A stretch of DNA of 64,000 nucleotides from Aestuariibius violaceus. Its GTDB lineage: Bacteria; Pseudomonadota; Alphaproteobacteria; Rhodobacterales; Rhodobacteraceae. The stretch's first letter is position 1, and each line of letters begins with the position of its first letter. A program made the translations under genes and the position numbers. Below the pieces are notes generated by a model. That model saw nothing but the letters and a program-made list of their open reading frames with translations, did no database searches and was not told the origin of the DNA. Of this stretch, positions 15,813-24,078 are shown piece after piece. The stretch is taken from the NCBI RefSeq assembly GCF_040779325.2, contig NZ_JBFONT020000009.1, positions 46,360-110,359 of the forward strand, written 5' to 3'.

Positions 15813-16997
15813 ATGACTATGGACATCGAACGCACCGACATCCTCATCTCCGGCGGCGGGATCGCCGGGCTGACGGCCGCCATCGCCTTCGGCAACGAGG
15901 GCTTCAGCGTCCTCTGCGTGGACCCGGCCCCGCCCGTGACAGAGGCGGACACGGACGGCGCGGATACCCGAACGACCGCCTTTCTCCAGCCCGCCCGCGC
16001 CCTGCTGGAGGAGGTCGGCCTCTGGCCGCGCCTCGACCCCCACGCCATGCCGCTCCAGATCATGCGCATCGCCGATGAAGGCGGCGCCAGCCGGGATTTC
16101 GATGCCGCCGACATCTCCGATCGTCCCTTCGCCTGGAACCTGACGAACTGGCTGATCCGGCGTGAGGCTCTGGCCAGGATCGATGAGATGCCCAACGTCA
16201 CGCTCCGCACCGGTTTCGCCACGACACACATCCTCACGCGAGAGGCCGAGGCGCGCATCACTCTCTCCGACGGCGCTCGCATCGCCGCCCGGCTGCTCAT
16301 CGCCGCCGACGGCAAGGGCTCCCCGGTGCGCGGGATGCTGGGCATCGGCACAAGGCAGGTCCGCTACCCCCAGAAAGCCCTCAGCTTCGCCGTCACCCAT
16401 CCCGTGCCCCACAACAATGTCTCGACCGAGATCCACCAAAGCGGCGGCCCCTTCACCCTCGTCCCCCTCCCCGACCAGGACGGCACCCCGTGCTCTGCCA
16501 TCGTCTGGATGGAGGCGACGGAAGAGGCCGACCGCATGCTGGCCCTCGACGACGCCGCCTTCGCGGAAGAGGCGACCGCCCGCAGCAAGGCGCTCTTCGG
16601 GCCTCTCACCCCCGTCACCCGCCCCACCGCCTGGCCCATGTCCAGCCTCATCGCCCAGCGGTTCGCGGCGGAACGGACGGCCCTCATCGCTGAAGCCGCC
16701 CATGCGGTGCCGCCCATCGGCGCGCAGGGCCTCAACATGAGCCTCGCCGACATAGTCTGCCTCCGCGACCTCGCCCGCGCCGCCCCCGATCAGCTGGGCA
16801 GCCGCGCGATGCTCGACCGCTACGACCGAAAGCGCCGGTTGGAGGTCGGCCTCCGCGTCGCTGGCGTCGATCTTCTCAACCGGGCCTCGATGGCGAGCCA
16901 CCCGGCGGTCCGGCAGGTTCGCTCCATCGCCATGCGCGCCCTCCACGACATCCCGCCGATCCGACGCGGCCTGATGCGGCTCGGGCTCGGTGGGTGA
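15813..16997 (+). CDS. UbiH/UbiF/COQ6-type FAD-dependent hydroxylase
   Basis: 394 aa. The N-terminal dinucleotide motif is ILISGGGIAGLTAAIAF; the second FAD region is present as LIAEAAHAVPPIGAQGLNMS (usually GDAAH; here EAAH) and the C-terminal part has the typical RMLALDD and RRLEVGLRVAG helices. Family members hydroxylate the ubiquinone ring at the membrane. Which ring position is not decidable from sequence. It is 24 bp after the nucleotidase gene and may be co-transcribed. The Gly-Asp to Glu-Ala change in the FAD motif is a small oddity. Confidence 0.85.
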   Translation: MTMDIERTDILISGGGIAGLTAAIAFGNEGFSVLCVDPAPPVTEADTDGADTRTTAFLQPARALLEEVGLWPRLDPHAMPLQIMRIADEGGASRDFDAADISDRPFAWNLTNWLIRREALARIDEMPNVTLRTGFATTHILTREAEARITLSDGARIAARLLIAADGKGSPVRGMLGIGTRQVRYPQKALSFAVTHPVPHNNVSTEIHQSGGPFTLVPLPDQDGTPCSAIVWMEATEEADRMLALDDAAFAEEATARSKALFGPLTPVTRPTAWPMSSLIAQRFAAERTALIAEAAHAVPPIGAQGLNMSLADIVCLRDLARAAPDQLGSRAMLDRYDRKRRLEVGLRVAGVDLLNRASMASHPAVRQVRSIAMRALHDIPPIRRGLMRLGLGG

Positions 16998-17056
16998 CCT
17001 GCCGCAGTGACAAGGGGCGGCTCCTCGGGCTATCCTGACCAACGGGAGGCGCGCGC

Positions 17057-17488
17057 ATGGGTCTGTTTCCGAAAGTCGACCTCAAGGTCATCGCCTGGGA
17101 TTTCGACGGCGTGCTGAATCGGGCCGACCCGGCCGATTCCATCGACTTGGACGACAGCCTCCTCTTCTGGGCCGAGGTCCTGGCCCAGAAATCCCTGCGG
17201 CACGTTGCGTTGGCGGATGCCGATGCGGAACGCGCAACCCTGATCGAAACGCATCTCGGCGATTGGCCGTCCATCGAACAGGTCTTCGCCTCGGGGCTCC
17301 TCGGCTCATCCCGCCCGGACCCCGCCTTCTTCGATGCCGTGACCGATACGCTCGCAATCAAGCCGGGCGAGGCGATGCTGATCGACGCCTCTGGCACCAA
17401 CGTCAACGCCGCCGCCGGGCAGGGCTGGCGCAGCTTCCGCTACTCCCCCCTCGCAAAGGACGCGCTCAAGCGCAGTCTCGGCCTCTGA
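17057..17488 (+). CDS. HAD-like hydrolase
   Basis: 143 aa, short for the superfamily. Motif I AWDFDGVLN is at ~13-21; a late acidic loop GEAMLIDASGTNVNAAAGQGW has only one acidic residue where motif IV usually has two. The cap region is reduced. Substrate unknown. It lies 59 bp after the hydroxylase and 85 bp before ilvC on the same strand. Confidence 0.75.
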   Translation: MGLFPKVDLKVIAWDFDGVLNRADPADSIDLDDSLLFWAEVLAQKSLRHVALADADAERATLIETHLGDWPSIEQVFASGLLGSSRPDPAFFDAVTDTLAIKPGEAMLIDASGTNVNAAAGQGWRSFRYSPLAKDALKRSLGL

Positions 17489-17573
17489 CGGCGGATTGCG
17501 CTCGCGGGCAAAACCGCTAGAAGGCTCCGGACGCAAGAATGATGCCCGGGGACGGGCCAGCGGAGGGACAAAG

Positions 17574-18596
17574 ATGCGCGTTTATTACGATCGCGATTGC
17601 GATGTGAATCTCATCAAGGACAAGAAGGTCGCGATCCTTGGCTACGGCTCCCAGGGCCATGCCCACGCGCTGAACCTGCGCGACAGCGGCGCCAAGAACC
17701 TGGCCGTCGCCCTGCGCGAAGGCTCGGCCTCTGCCAAGAAGGCCGAAGGCGAAGGGCTGCAGGTCATGGGCATCGCCGAGGCCGCCGCCTGGTGCGACCT
17801 GATCATGTTCACCATGCCCGACGAATTGCAGGCCGAAACCTACAAGAAATATGTCCACGACAACATCCGCGAAGGCGCCGCCATCGCCTTTGCCCACGGC
17901 CTGAACGTGCATTTCGGCCTGATCGAACCGAAGCCCGGCATCGACGTCATCATGATGGCCCCAAAGGGCCCCGGCCACACCGTGCGTGGCGAATACACCA
18001 AGGGCGGCGGCGTGCCCTGCCTCGTGGCCGTCGACACCGACGCTTCGGGGAAAGCCCTCGAACTGGGGCTGTCCTACTGCTCGGCCATCGGCGGCGGGCG
18101 CTCGGGCATCATCGAAACGAATTTCCGCGAAGAATGCGAAACCGACCTCTTCGGCGAACAGGCCGTGCTTTGCGGCGGCCTGGTCGAGCTGATCCGCTGC
18201 GGCTTCGAAACCCTGGTCGAGGCGGGCTACGCCCCCGAGATGGCCTATTTCGAATGCCTCCACGAGGTGAAGCTGATCGTCGACCTGATCTATGAGGGCG
18301 GCATCGCGAACATGAACTACTCGATCTCGAACACCGCCGAATACGGCGAATATGTCAGCGGCCCCCGCGTCCTGCCCTATGAAGAGACCAAGGCGCGGAT
18401 GAAAGGCATTCTGACCGACATCCAGCGCGGCGCCTTCGTGCGCGACTTCATGTCGGAAAACGCCGTGGGCCAGCCTTTCTTCAAGGCGACCCGGCGCCTG
18501 AACGACGAACACCAGATCGAAGAGGTCGGCAAGAAGCTTCGGGGCATGATGCCGTGGATCTCCGCCGGCAAGCTGGTGGATCAGGAAAAGAACTAA
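17574..18596 (+). CDS. ilvC: ketol-acid reductoisomerase (class I)
   Basis: 340 aa, the short class I form. NADPH-binding GYGSQGHAHALNL lies at ~24-36; the C-terminal knotted domain has the Mg ligands in GLVELIRCGFETLVEAGY and the ECLHEVKLIVDLIYEGG segment. It converts acetolactate or acetohydroxybutyrate to dihydroxy acids in valine and isoleucine synthesis. The ATG at 17574 follows a GGAGGG ribosome-binding site. A strong hairpin follows. ilvBN are not in the window. Confidence 0.98.
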   Translation: MRVYYDRDCDVNLIKDKKVAILGYGSQGHAHALNLRDSGAKNLAVALREGSASAKKAEGEGLQVMGIAEAAAWCDLIMFTMPDELQAETYKKYVHDNIREGAAIAFAHGLNVHFGLIEPKPGIDVIMMAPKGPGHTVRGEYTKGGGVPCLVAVDTDASGKALELGLSYCSAIGGGRSGIIETNFREECETDLFGEQAVLCGGLVELIRCGFETLVEAGYAPEMAYFECLHEVKLIVDLIYEGGIANMNYSISNTAEYGEYVSGPRVLPYEETKARMKGILTDIQRGAFVRDFMSENAVGQPFFKATRRLNDEHQIEEVGKKLRGMMPWISAGKLVDQEKN

Positions 18597-18625
18597 CGCC
18601 GACAGGCGCCTTTGACACATCGGTG

Positions 18626-18654
18626 CGGCGTCCGGGAAACCGGGCGCCGTCTTT
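18626..18654 (+). terminator. rho-independent terminator after ilvC
   Basis: CGGCGTCCGG and CCGGGCGCCG pair over 10 bp (one G-U) around a GAAA loop, followed by TCTTT, 30 bp after the ilvC stop. Confidence 0.85.
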
Positions 18655-18728
18655 CATTAGGGATCGTTCGACGGGCAGCGAAGCGTCGGCAATTGCCTGC
18701 ACCCACCCGACCTGCCATTGACCCTCCC

Positions 18729-19646
18729 ATGACCCAACCCTCCGCCCCAACCCTCGCCTCTTGGGCGATGATCGTCACGCTCGGCCTCGTCTGGGGCGCG
18801 ACCTTCATCGGCGTGGCACTGGCGCTCGAGGGGTTCAGCCCGCTCTGGGTCGCGGCGGGGCGGCTGACGCTCGCCGCGGCCTTGATGCTCGCCATCGTGC
18901 AAGTCGTTCCAAATAGGGTGGAGACGGACGGGCGCGCACGGTGGCCCTACATGCTCTTCATTGGCGCCATGGGCGCGGCCCTGCCCTTCTTCCTGCTCAG
19001 CTGGGGTCAGGTGCGCGTCGCCTCGGGCTTTGCCGGCGTCTCGATGGCGATGATCGCCCTCCTTGTCCTACCGCTGAGCCACCTCTTCGTCCCCGGCGAG
19101 ACCATGACCCTGCGCAAGACCATCGGCGTGCTCCTCGGCGTCGGCGGGGTCGCTGCGCTCTTCTGGGGCCGGTTCGACGGGGGCGCTGACGGGCTGGCCG
19201 AGGTCTGGGGCCAGGCCGCCTGCCTCTGCGCGGCAGCCTGCTATGCCACGGCATCGATCGCCACCCGCCTCTGCCCGCCGATCGAGCCGATCCGGCTCGC
19301 CGCCGCTCAGCTCACCGTGGGCGCCGCCATCGTGCTGCCCATCGCACTGATCCGCGAGGGCCTGCCCGCTATCGAAACGTCGACCGCGCTCACCGCCCTT
19401 GTCGTCCTCGCCCTGATCCCGACCGCAGGCGCAAATCTCCTCCGCGTCCTCGTCATCCGCAGCGCCGGGCCGCAATTCATGTCGCTCACGAACTTTCAGG
19501 TGCCCGTCTGGGCGGTGATCTTCGGCGCGCTCGTCCTCGGCGAACCCGTCCCGCCGCAGCTGGCACTGGCCCTGCTGCTGATCCTCGGCGGGATCACCGT
19601 CACGCAGTGGCCGACCCTGAGACGGCTAATCCGCCGCAAGACATGA
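18729..19646 (+). CDS. DMT/EamA family transporter
   Basis: 305 aa with about ten hydrophobic segments in two EamA repeats (first begins WAMIVTLGLVWGATFIGVAL, second near GQAACLCAAACYATASIATR). These inner-membrane exporters move amino acids or other metabolites; the substrate is not predictable. The ATG at 18729 matches the family N-terminus. It is monocistronic between two terminators. Confidence 0.88.
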   Translation: MTQPSAPTLASWAMIVTLGLVWGATFIGVALALEGFSPLWVAAGRLTLAAALMLAIVQVVPNRVETDGRARWPYMLFIGAMGAALPFFLLSWGQVRVASGFAGVSMAMIALLVLPLSHLFVPGETMTLRKTIGVLLGVGGVAALFWGRFDGGADGLAEVWGQAACLCAAACYATASIATRLCPPIEPIRLAAAQLTVGAAIVLPIALIREGLPAIETSTALTALVVLALIPTAGANLLRVLVIRSAGPQFMSLTNFQVPVWAVIFGALVLGEPVPPQLALALLLILGGITVTQWPTLRRLIRRKT

Positions 19647-19650
19647 AAAA

Positions 19651-19675
19651 CCCGGCCTCGAAAGGCCGGGCTTTT
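19651..19675. terminator. bidirectional rho-independent terminator
   Basis: CCCGGCCT and AGGCCGGG pair perfectly around CGAA; AAAAA precedes and CTTTT follows. It sits between the convergent EamA gene and the 50-aa membrane protein gene and can serve both strands. Confidence 0.9.
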
Positions 19676-19693
19676 GCATCCTGTAGCACACCG

Positions 19694-19846
19694 TCACTCT
19701 GCGGGCGTGTCGTCGGCCAATCGCGATCTTGGCGCGGTTGGATCTTCAAGTTTCTCTTCCGTCCTGCGTTTGCTCATGAGCGCGAAGGCAATGACGATAC
19801 CAAAGGTCACGAGCGCAAGAAGGGCGATCAGTGGAAAGCTCTCCAT
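19694..19846 (-). CDS. small single-span membrane protein (50 aa)
   Basis: A short open frame missed by usual length cut-offs: ATG at 19846, TGA at 19694-19696. GGAG lies seven bases before the ATG. The protein begins MESFPLIALLALVTFGIVIA, one membrane helix (~5-24), followed by a basic stop-transfer MSKRR and an acidic, proline-containing tail ending DDTPAE. It would be an N-out, C-in inner-membrane peptide. It lies 64 bp downstream of glmM on the same strand and ends in a shared terminator, so it is probably the last gene of the folB-folP-glmM unit. Function unknown. Confidence 0.7.
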   Translation of the reverse strand: MESFPLIALLALVTFGIVIAFALMSKRRTEEKLEDPTAPRSRLADDTPAE

Positions 19847-19910
19847 CTTGTACTCCAGTGTTTCGAACCAGTTTCTAAGCGTTAAACTAGTTCAAAGTCC
19901 GGAAGGTTCC

Positions 19911-21248
19911 TCAGACCGCCGCTTCTACCTCTGCGACAATCTCTCCCACCACTTGCTGCAGCAGATCCGGGTCCTCGCATTCGGCCATGACCCGGATCAG
20001 CGGCTCCGTCCCCGACTTGCGGATCAGCAGCCGCCCCTTGCCATTCAGCCGCACCTCCGCATCGTCAATTCGTGCCTTGACCGACGCCACCAAAAGCGGA
20101 TCACCGCCCGAATACCGCACGTTCCGCAGAAGCTGCGGCACGGGGGTAAAGACCTGCGACAGCGCGCTCGCAGGCTGACCCGACCGGATCATTTCGGCCA
20201 GGAATTGCAGCCCCGCGACCAGACCGTCGCCGGTCGTCCCGTAATCCGTCATCACGATATGGCCGGATTGCTCGCCGCCCAGGTTCCAGCCGTTCTGACG
20301 CATCGCTTCGACCACGTAGCGGTCCCCGACCTTGGTCCGCTCCAGCCGCATCCCCTGCGCATCGAGGAACCGCTCCAGCCCCAGATTCGACATCACCGTC
20401 GCCACCAGCGTCCCGTCCTTGAGCCGCTCTTCCTCCGCCCAGCGCCGGGCCAGCAGCGCCATGATCTGATCGCCATCGGCGGCCCGGCCCGTCTCGTCGA
20501 GGATGATGATCCGGTCCGCATCCCCGTCGAGGCACAGGCCCACATCGGCGCCATGGCTCACCACCGCCTCGGCCGCAGCTTGCGGCGCGGTCGATCCGCA
20601 ATCCTTGTTGATGTTGGTTCCGTTCGGGCTGGTGCCGACCGGAATCACCTCCGCCCCGAGCTCCCACAGCACCTCCGGCGCGGTCTTGTAGGCCGCCCCG
20701 TTGGCGCAATCGACGACGACCTTCATTCCGTCCAGCCGCATGCCCGCAGGAAAAGTCGACTTCACCCGTTCCTGATACCGGAATCGCCCGTCATCGATCC
20801 GCTTCGCCCGCCCGATATTCGCGGCCAGCGTCGGCTCAGTCCCCGCCTCGACCAGCGCCTCGATCTCGGCCTCCGCCTCGTCGGACAGCTTGAAGCCATC
20901 GGGCCCGAAGAACTTGATGCCGTTATCCTCGTGCGGGTTGTGGCTGGCCGAGATCATGATCCCCAGATCCGCCCGCATCGACGGCGTCAGCAGCCCCACC
21001 GCCGGCGTCGGCACCGGCCCGAGCAGAAGCACGTTCATCCCGGTCGAGGTCAGGCCCGCCGTCAGCGCATTCTCGAACATGTATCCCGACAGCCGCGTGT
21101 CCTTGCCGATCACCACCCGGTGCACGTTCGACCCGTCGCGTCGGAAGTATCGCCCCGCCGCCGCGCCCAAAGCCAAGGCCATCTCGGCCGTCATCGGATG
21201 CACGTTTGCCTGCCCGCGCACCCCGTCAGTTCCAAAAAGTTTCCGCAT
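19911..21248 (-). CDS. glmM: phosphoglucosamine mutase
   Basis: 445 aa. N-terminal MRKLFGTDGVRG, the phosphoserine loop with Ser102 in MISASHNPHEDNGIKFF, the Mg loop CLDGDADR and the C-terminal sugar/phosphate loop RKSGTEPLIRVM are all present. It interconverts glucosamine-6-phosphate and glucosamine-1-phosphate for UDP-GlcNAc, hence peptidoglycan and lipopolysaccharide. The ATG at 21248 gives the family N-terminus; a longer in-frame extension overlaps folP. It lies 34 bp after folP in the same direction. Confidence 0.97.
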   Translation of the reverse strand: MRKLFGTDGVRGQANVHPMTAEMALALGAAAGRYFRRDGSNVHRVVIGKDTRLSGYMFENALTAGLTSTGMNVLLLGPVPTPAVGLLTPSMRADLGIMISASHNPHEDNGIKFFGPDGFKLSDEAEAEIEALVEAGTEPTLAANIGRAKRIDDGRFRYQERVKSTFPAGMRLDGMKVVVDCANGAAYKTAPEVLWELGAEVIPVGTSPNGTNINKDCGSTAPQAAAEAVVSHGADVGLCLDGDADRIIILDETGRAADGDQIMALLARRWAEEERLKDGTLVATVMSNLGLERFLDAQGMRLERTKVGDRYVVEAMRQNGWNLGGEQSGHIVMTDYGTTGDGLVAGLQFLAEMIRSGQPASALSQVFTPVPQLLRNVRYSGGDPLLVASVKARIDDAEVRLNGKGRLLIRKSGTEPLIRVMAECEDPDLLQQVVGEIVAEVEAAV

Positions 21249-21282
21249 CGCCTGTCCTCGCTCTGCGGCGCGCCTCGGACCC

Positions 21283-22275
21283 TTATCCCTGCAAGGCCCG
21301 TTCCAGCGCCACCGCCTGCCGTGTCGCAGCCATATCATGCACACGGGAAATCTGCACCCCTTGGCGGATGCCGTGCAGCGCAACGGCAACCGATCCGTGC
21401 ACCCGGTCAGCGGGGCTTTCCGCCGACCCAATCACGCCAATGAAACGTTTCCGCGACGCGCCCAGCAGCAGAACGCAGCCCAACCCGTGAAACAGCGACA
21501 GCCCCCGCAGAAGCGCCAGATTATGCTCCAACGTCTTCCCGAACCCGATCCCGGGGTCCAGCACGATGCGCGCCCGCGCGATCCCCGCCGCCTCCGCCGC
21601 ATCCCGGCGCGCCTCCAGCGCGTCGTAGACGTCCAGCAGCACGTCCTCATAGCGCGGATCGTCCTGCATGACCTTCGGGTCTCCCGCCGCGTGCATCAAA
21701 CAGACCGACGCCCCCGCCGCCGCGACGACCGCCGCCATCTCGGGGTCATAGGTCATTGCCGATACGTCGTTGACCAGACCGGCCCCCGCTTCCAGCGCCG
21801 TCTTGGCCACCGCCGCCTTCCGCGTGTCGATTGAGATCGGCACAGTCCCAACCAGCCCCTCGATCACCGGAACGACCCGGCGGACCTCCTCCTCCACCGG
21901 CACCGCCTCGGCTCCGGGCCGGGTGCTCTCCCCACCGATATCCAACCAATCCGCGCCGTCGTCGATCAACCGGCGCCCCTGCGCAATCGCCGCCTCCGCT
22001 GTCTCGTAGAGCCCCCCGTCCGAGAAGCTGTCCGGCGTCGCATTCACGATCCCCATCAGCCGCGGCGCGTCCCATGCCATCCCGGCAATCGCCGGACGCG
22101 GCGCCGTCAGCGCCTCCAGCCGGTCGTCCGGGATCTCCCAGATCGGCACGATCTCGGCCGGGCGACCGCGCTCCAGCCGTTCCGCATGCAGAAACCGCTC
22201 CCAGCCCCCAGCCAAAGGCAACGCGTTGCCATAGGCGTGGCTGATCACCGGGATCGGTCGGTAATAGACGCTCAC
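21283..22275 (-). CDS. folP: dihydropteroate synthase
   Basis: 330 aa. The pterin-binding signatures are LMGIVNATPDSFSDGG and LDIGGESTRPGA; the later SISIDTRKAAVA-like segment (TVPISIDTRKA) and GASRKRFIG complete the DHPS fold. It joins p-aminobenzoate to the pterin in folate synthesis and is the target class for sulfonamides. The first ~60 residues are an extra N-terminal segment common in this lineage. The start overlaps the folB stop by four bases. Confidence 0.95.
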   Translation of the reverse strand: MSVYYRPIPVISHAYGNALPLAGGWERFLHAERLERGRPAEIVPIWEIPDDRLEALTAPRPAIAGMAWDAPRLMGIVNATPDSFSDGGLYETAEAAIAQGRRLIDDGADWLDIGGESTRPGAEAVPVEEEVRRVVPVIEGLVGTVPISIDTRKAAVAKTALEAGAGLVNDVSAMTYDPEMAAVVAAAGASVCLMHAAGDPKVMQDDPRYEDVLLDVYDALEARRDAAEAAGIARARIVLDPGIGFGKTLEHNLALLRGLSLFHGLGCVLLLGASRKRFIGVIGSAESPADRVHGSVAVALHGIRQGVQISRVHDMAATRQAVALERALQG

Positions 22276-23198
22276 ACCAGGCTCGCCGCCGCCACGTCAA
22301 CCGCCCGCACCGGCACATCCGCCGCCAGAGCCGTCACGCCGACGCAGACCAGTTCCCGCGCCGCCATCTGCCCGGCGAACCATCCGGCCAGCGCAACCGG
22401 CTCGCCCGGCCCCGGCGGATGGGCATGGGCCATGTCCAGCACCAGCTTCGACGGCGCCCAGACGCTGATCTGCCCGTTCTTCATCCCCCAATCCAGCTCG
22501 GTCGCCGTCTCGACTACCACACATCGCCGGTCGCGCCCGGCCAGAACCCAAGCGGCCTGCTCCAGCGCCAGAAGATCAATCCGCCGCTGCGCCATCGATG
22601 CGGCGGCAACTGGCGCCGCGACCTCGGGCGGGCAAACGCACAGGATCGCAGGCACCGGATCCGCCGCCAGCCCGTCGATCCAGGCCGTCAGATGCTCCGA
22701 CGCGACAGCCTCCTGCGACAGCAGCACCACCCGCGGATGCGGCGCACGGTCCTCCGCCCGGTCGACCAGCCGCAGACCGTCCCGCCGGCTCCGCACGATC
22801 TCGACCCCCAAGGCTCCCGGCCCCCGGTCGAGTTTCTCGATCCGCACAAAAGCCCGCATCGCCTGCGGTTCCATCAGGATGCGCTCCGCCACCCGCTCGG
22901 CCAGCGTCTCCAGAAGGTTGATCCGCTCCGCCCCGATCTCCGCCGCGATCGCCTCGGTCACCCGGTCGTAAGAGAGGATACGGTCCACATCATCGTCGAC
23001 CGGCCCCTCGATCCGGCGCACCTCGACCACGATGTTGAAACGGATCCGCTGCCGGACACCACGCTCTGCCTGAAACGCGCCAATCTCCACCTCAACCACG
23101 TGGTCGCGCAGGGAAATCCGGTCGCGCGGCCCATCCGCCGTGGCGGCCGCGCGTTCGTCGGGATGGGCAAAGGCCAGATGGATCTCGTCAGACATCAT
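22272..23198 (-). CDS. folB: dihydroneopterin aldolase with C-terminal extension
   Basis: 308 aa, more than twice the usual ~120 aa. Residues ~28-135 are the FolB domain (RISLRDHVVEVEIGAFQAER, then SYDRVTEAIAAEIGAERINL and LLETLAERVAERIL), which cleaves dihydroneopterin in folate synthesis. Residues ~150-308 form an additional domain (LLSQEAVASEHLTAWIDGLA, WVLAGRDRRCVVVE, DWGMKNGQISVWAPSKLVLD) that I do not recognise. The gene overlaps folP by four bases, so the two are co-translated. ATG at 23195 is an equally possible start. Confidence 0.88.
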   Translation of the reverse strand: MMSDEIHLAFAHPDERAAATADGPRDRISLRDHVVEVEIGAFQAERGVRQRIRFNIVVEVRRIEGPVDDDVDRILSYDRVTEAIAAEIGAERINLLETLAERVAERILMEPQAMRAFVRIEKLDRGPGALGVEIVRSRRDGLRLVDRAEDRAPHPRVVLLSQEAVASEHLTAWIDGLAADPVPAILCVCPPEVAAPVAAASMAQRRIDLLALEQAAWVLAGRDRRCVVVETATELDWGMKNGQISVWAPSKLVLDMAHAHPPGPGEPVALAGWFAGQMAARELVCVGVTALAADVPVRAVDVAAASLV

Positions 23199-23255
23199 CA
23201 GCCGCTCCTCTCCCGGCGCGGCTGCCTTAGCGAAGCGCGCGGCGCGCGTCCAGCG

Positions 23256-23945
23256 TCAGCCGGTCGAGGCGGCCCTCGACGCCGTGCGTGACGGCTGGCG
23301 ATAGAACAGATGCGCGCCGATCGCGGCGACCTTCGGATAGACCTGCGCCCAGTTCGGGTTCACCGCGCGCGTGTGATAATGGGTGGCCCCTTTTGCCAGC
23401 TTCCGCGGCGCACCATCCATCAGCAAACGCGCGACCTTGCCCACGCGGTCCCACGACCGTGGCTCGTTCACCACCTCGGGAATGCCGTCGCAGGTATAGC
23501 TGAACTGACAGGCATATTTCCGACCCGTCCCCTGATTGACGACGCCGCAGATCGTGTCCGGATAGCGCGCACTGTCGACCCGGTTGAGGATCACCTCGGC
23601 CACCGCGAACATGCCGCGCACACTCTCGCCCCGGGCCTCGAAATACAGCGCCTCGGTCAGGCACTCCCATTGTTCGCCGCCATCGGCCTTGGGCAGCTCC
23701 GCCAGGAAATCGCGGTCATAGCGAACTTCTGGCACATCGTTGTTCATCGCCTCTGCGATCGCATCGGCATGGGCGGCGATATCAGGCAGATCAAGCTCTG
23801 GCACAGCGGCGATCGCGCCGTGATCCTCGTCAAGAAGATCGGACATACGGTCGTCGTAGACGGCGTTATCGGCAAGAGCGACCCCGGAAAACAAAGCAAA
23901 GGCTGCCGCCGCCGCAGCGCGGATCCTGGTCTTGTTCACAAACAT
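23256..23945 (-). CDS. SleB-type cell-wall hydrolase
   Basis: 229 aa. A signal peptide (VNKTRIRAAAAAAFALFSG then VALA) is followed by a linker and a Hydrolase_2 domain starting at ~95 with the catalytic-type LTEALYFEARGES, then VAEVILNRVDSARYPDTICG and ATHYHTRAVNPNWA. Such enzymes cut peptidoglycan in the periplasm. An in-frame TTG at 23951 lies closer to the GAGGGG ribosome-binding site, so the protein may begin MLM. It stands alone between folB and the PPDK-like gene on the same strand. Confidence 0.88.
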   Translation of the reverse strand: MFVNKTRIRAAAAAAFALFSGVALADNAVYDDRMSDLLDEDHGAIAAVPELDLPDIAAHADAIAEAMNNDVPEVRYDRDFLAELPKADGGEQWECLTEALYFEARGESVRGMFAVAEVILNRVDSARYPDTICGVVNQGTGRKYACQFSYTCDGIPEVVNEPRSWDRVGKVARLLMDGAPRKLAKGATHYHTRAVNPNWAQVYPKVAAIGAHLFYRQPSRTASRAASTG

Positions 23946-24078
23946 CAGCAAACGTCCCCTCTAGGCGGGCCCCTAACCCGCGGACAGCGGGCTACCTAAA
24001 GAAAGGCGACGCGCAGGTAAACCCCCGGACTGTGACCAATCCGCCGCACCCTGGAACCAAACCGAAATCCGGCAAAAA

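Noticed and set aside
15021..17042. Minus-strand open frame of about 670 codons across the nucleotidase and hydroxylase genes
   Set aside because: It is antisense to two genes with recognisable motifs and has no family character of its own.
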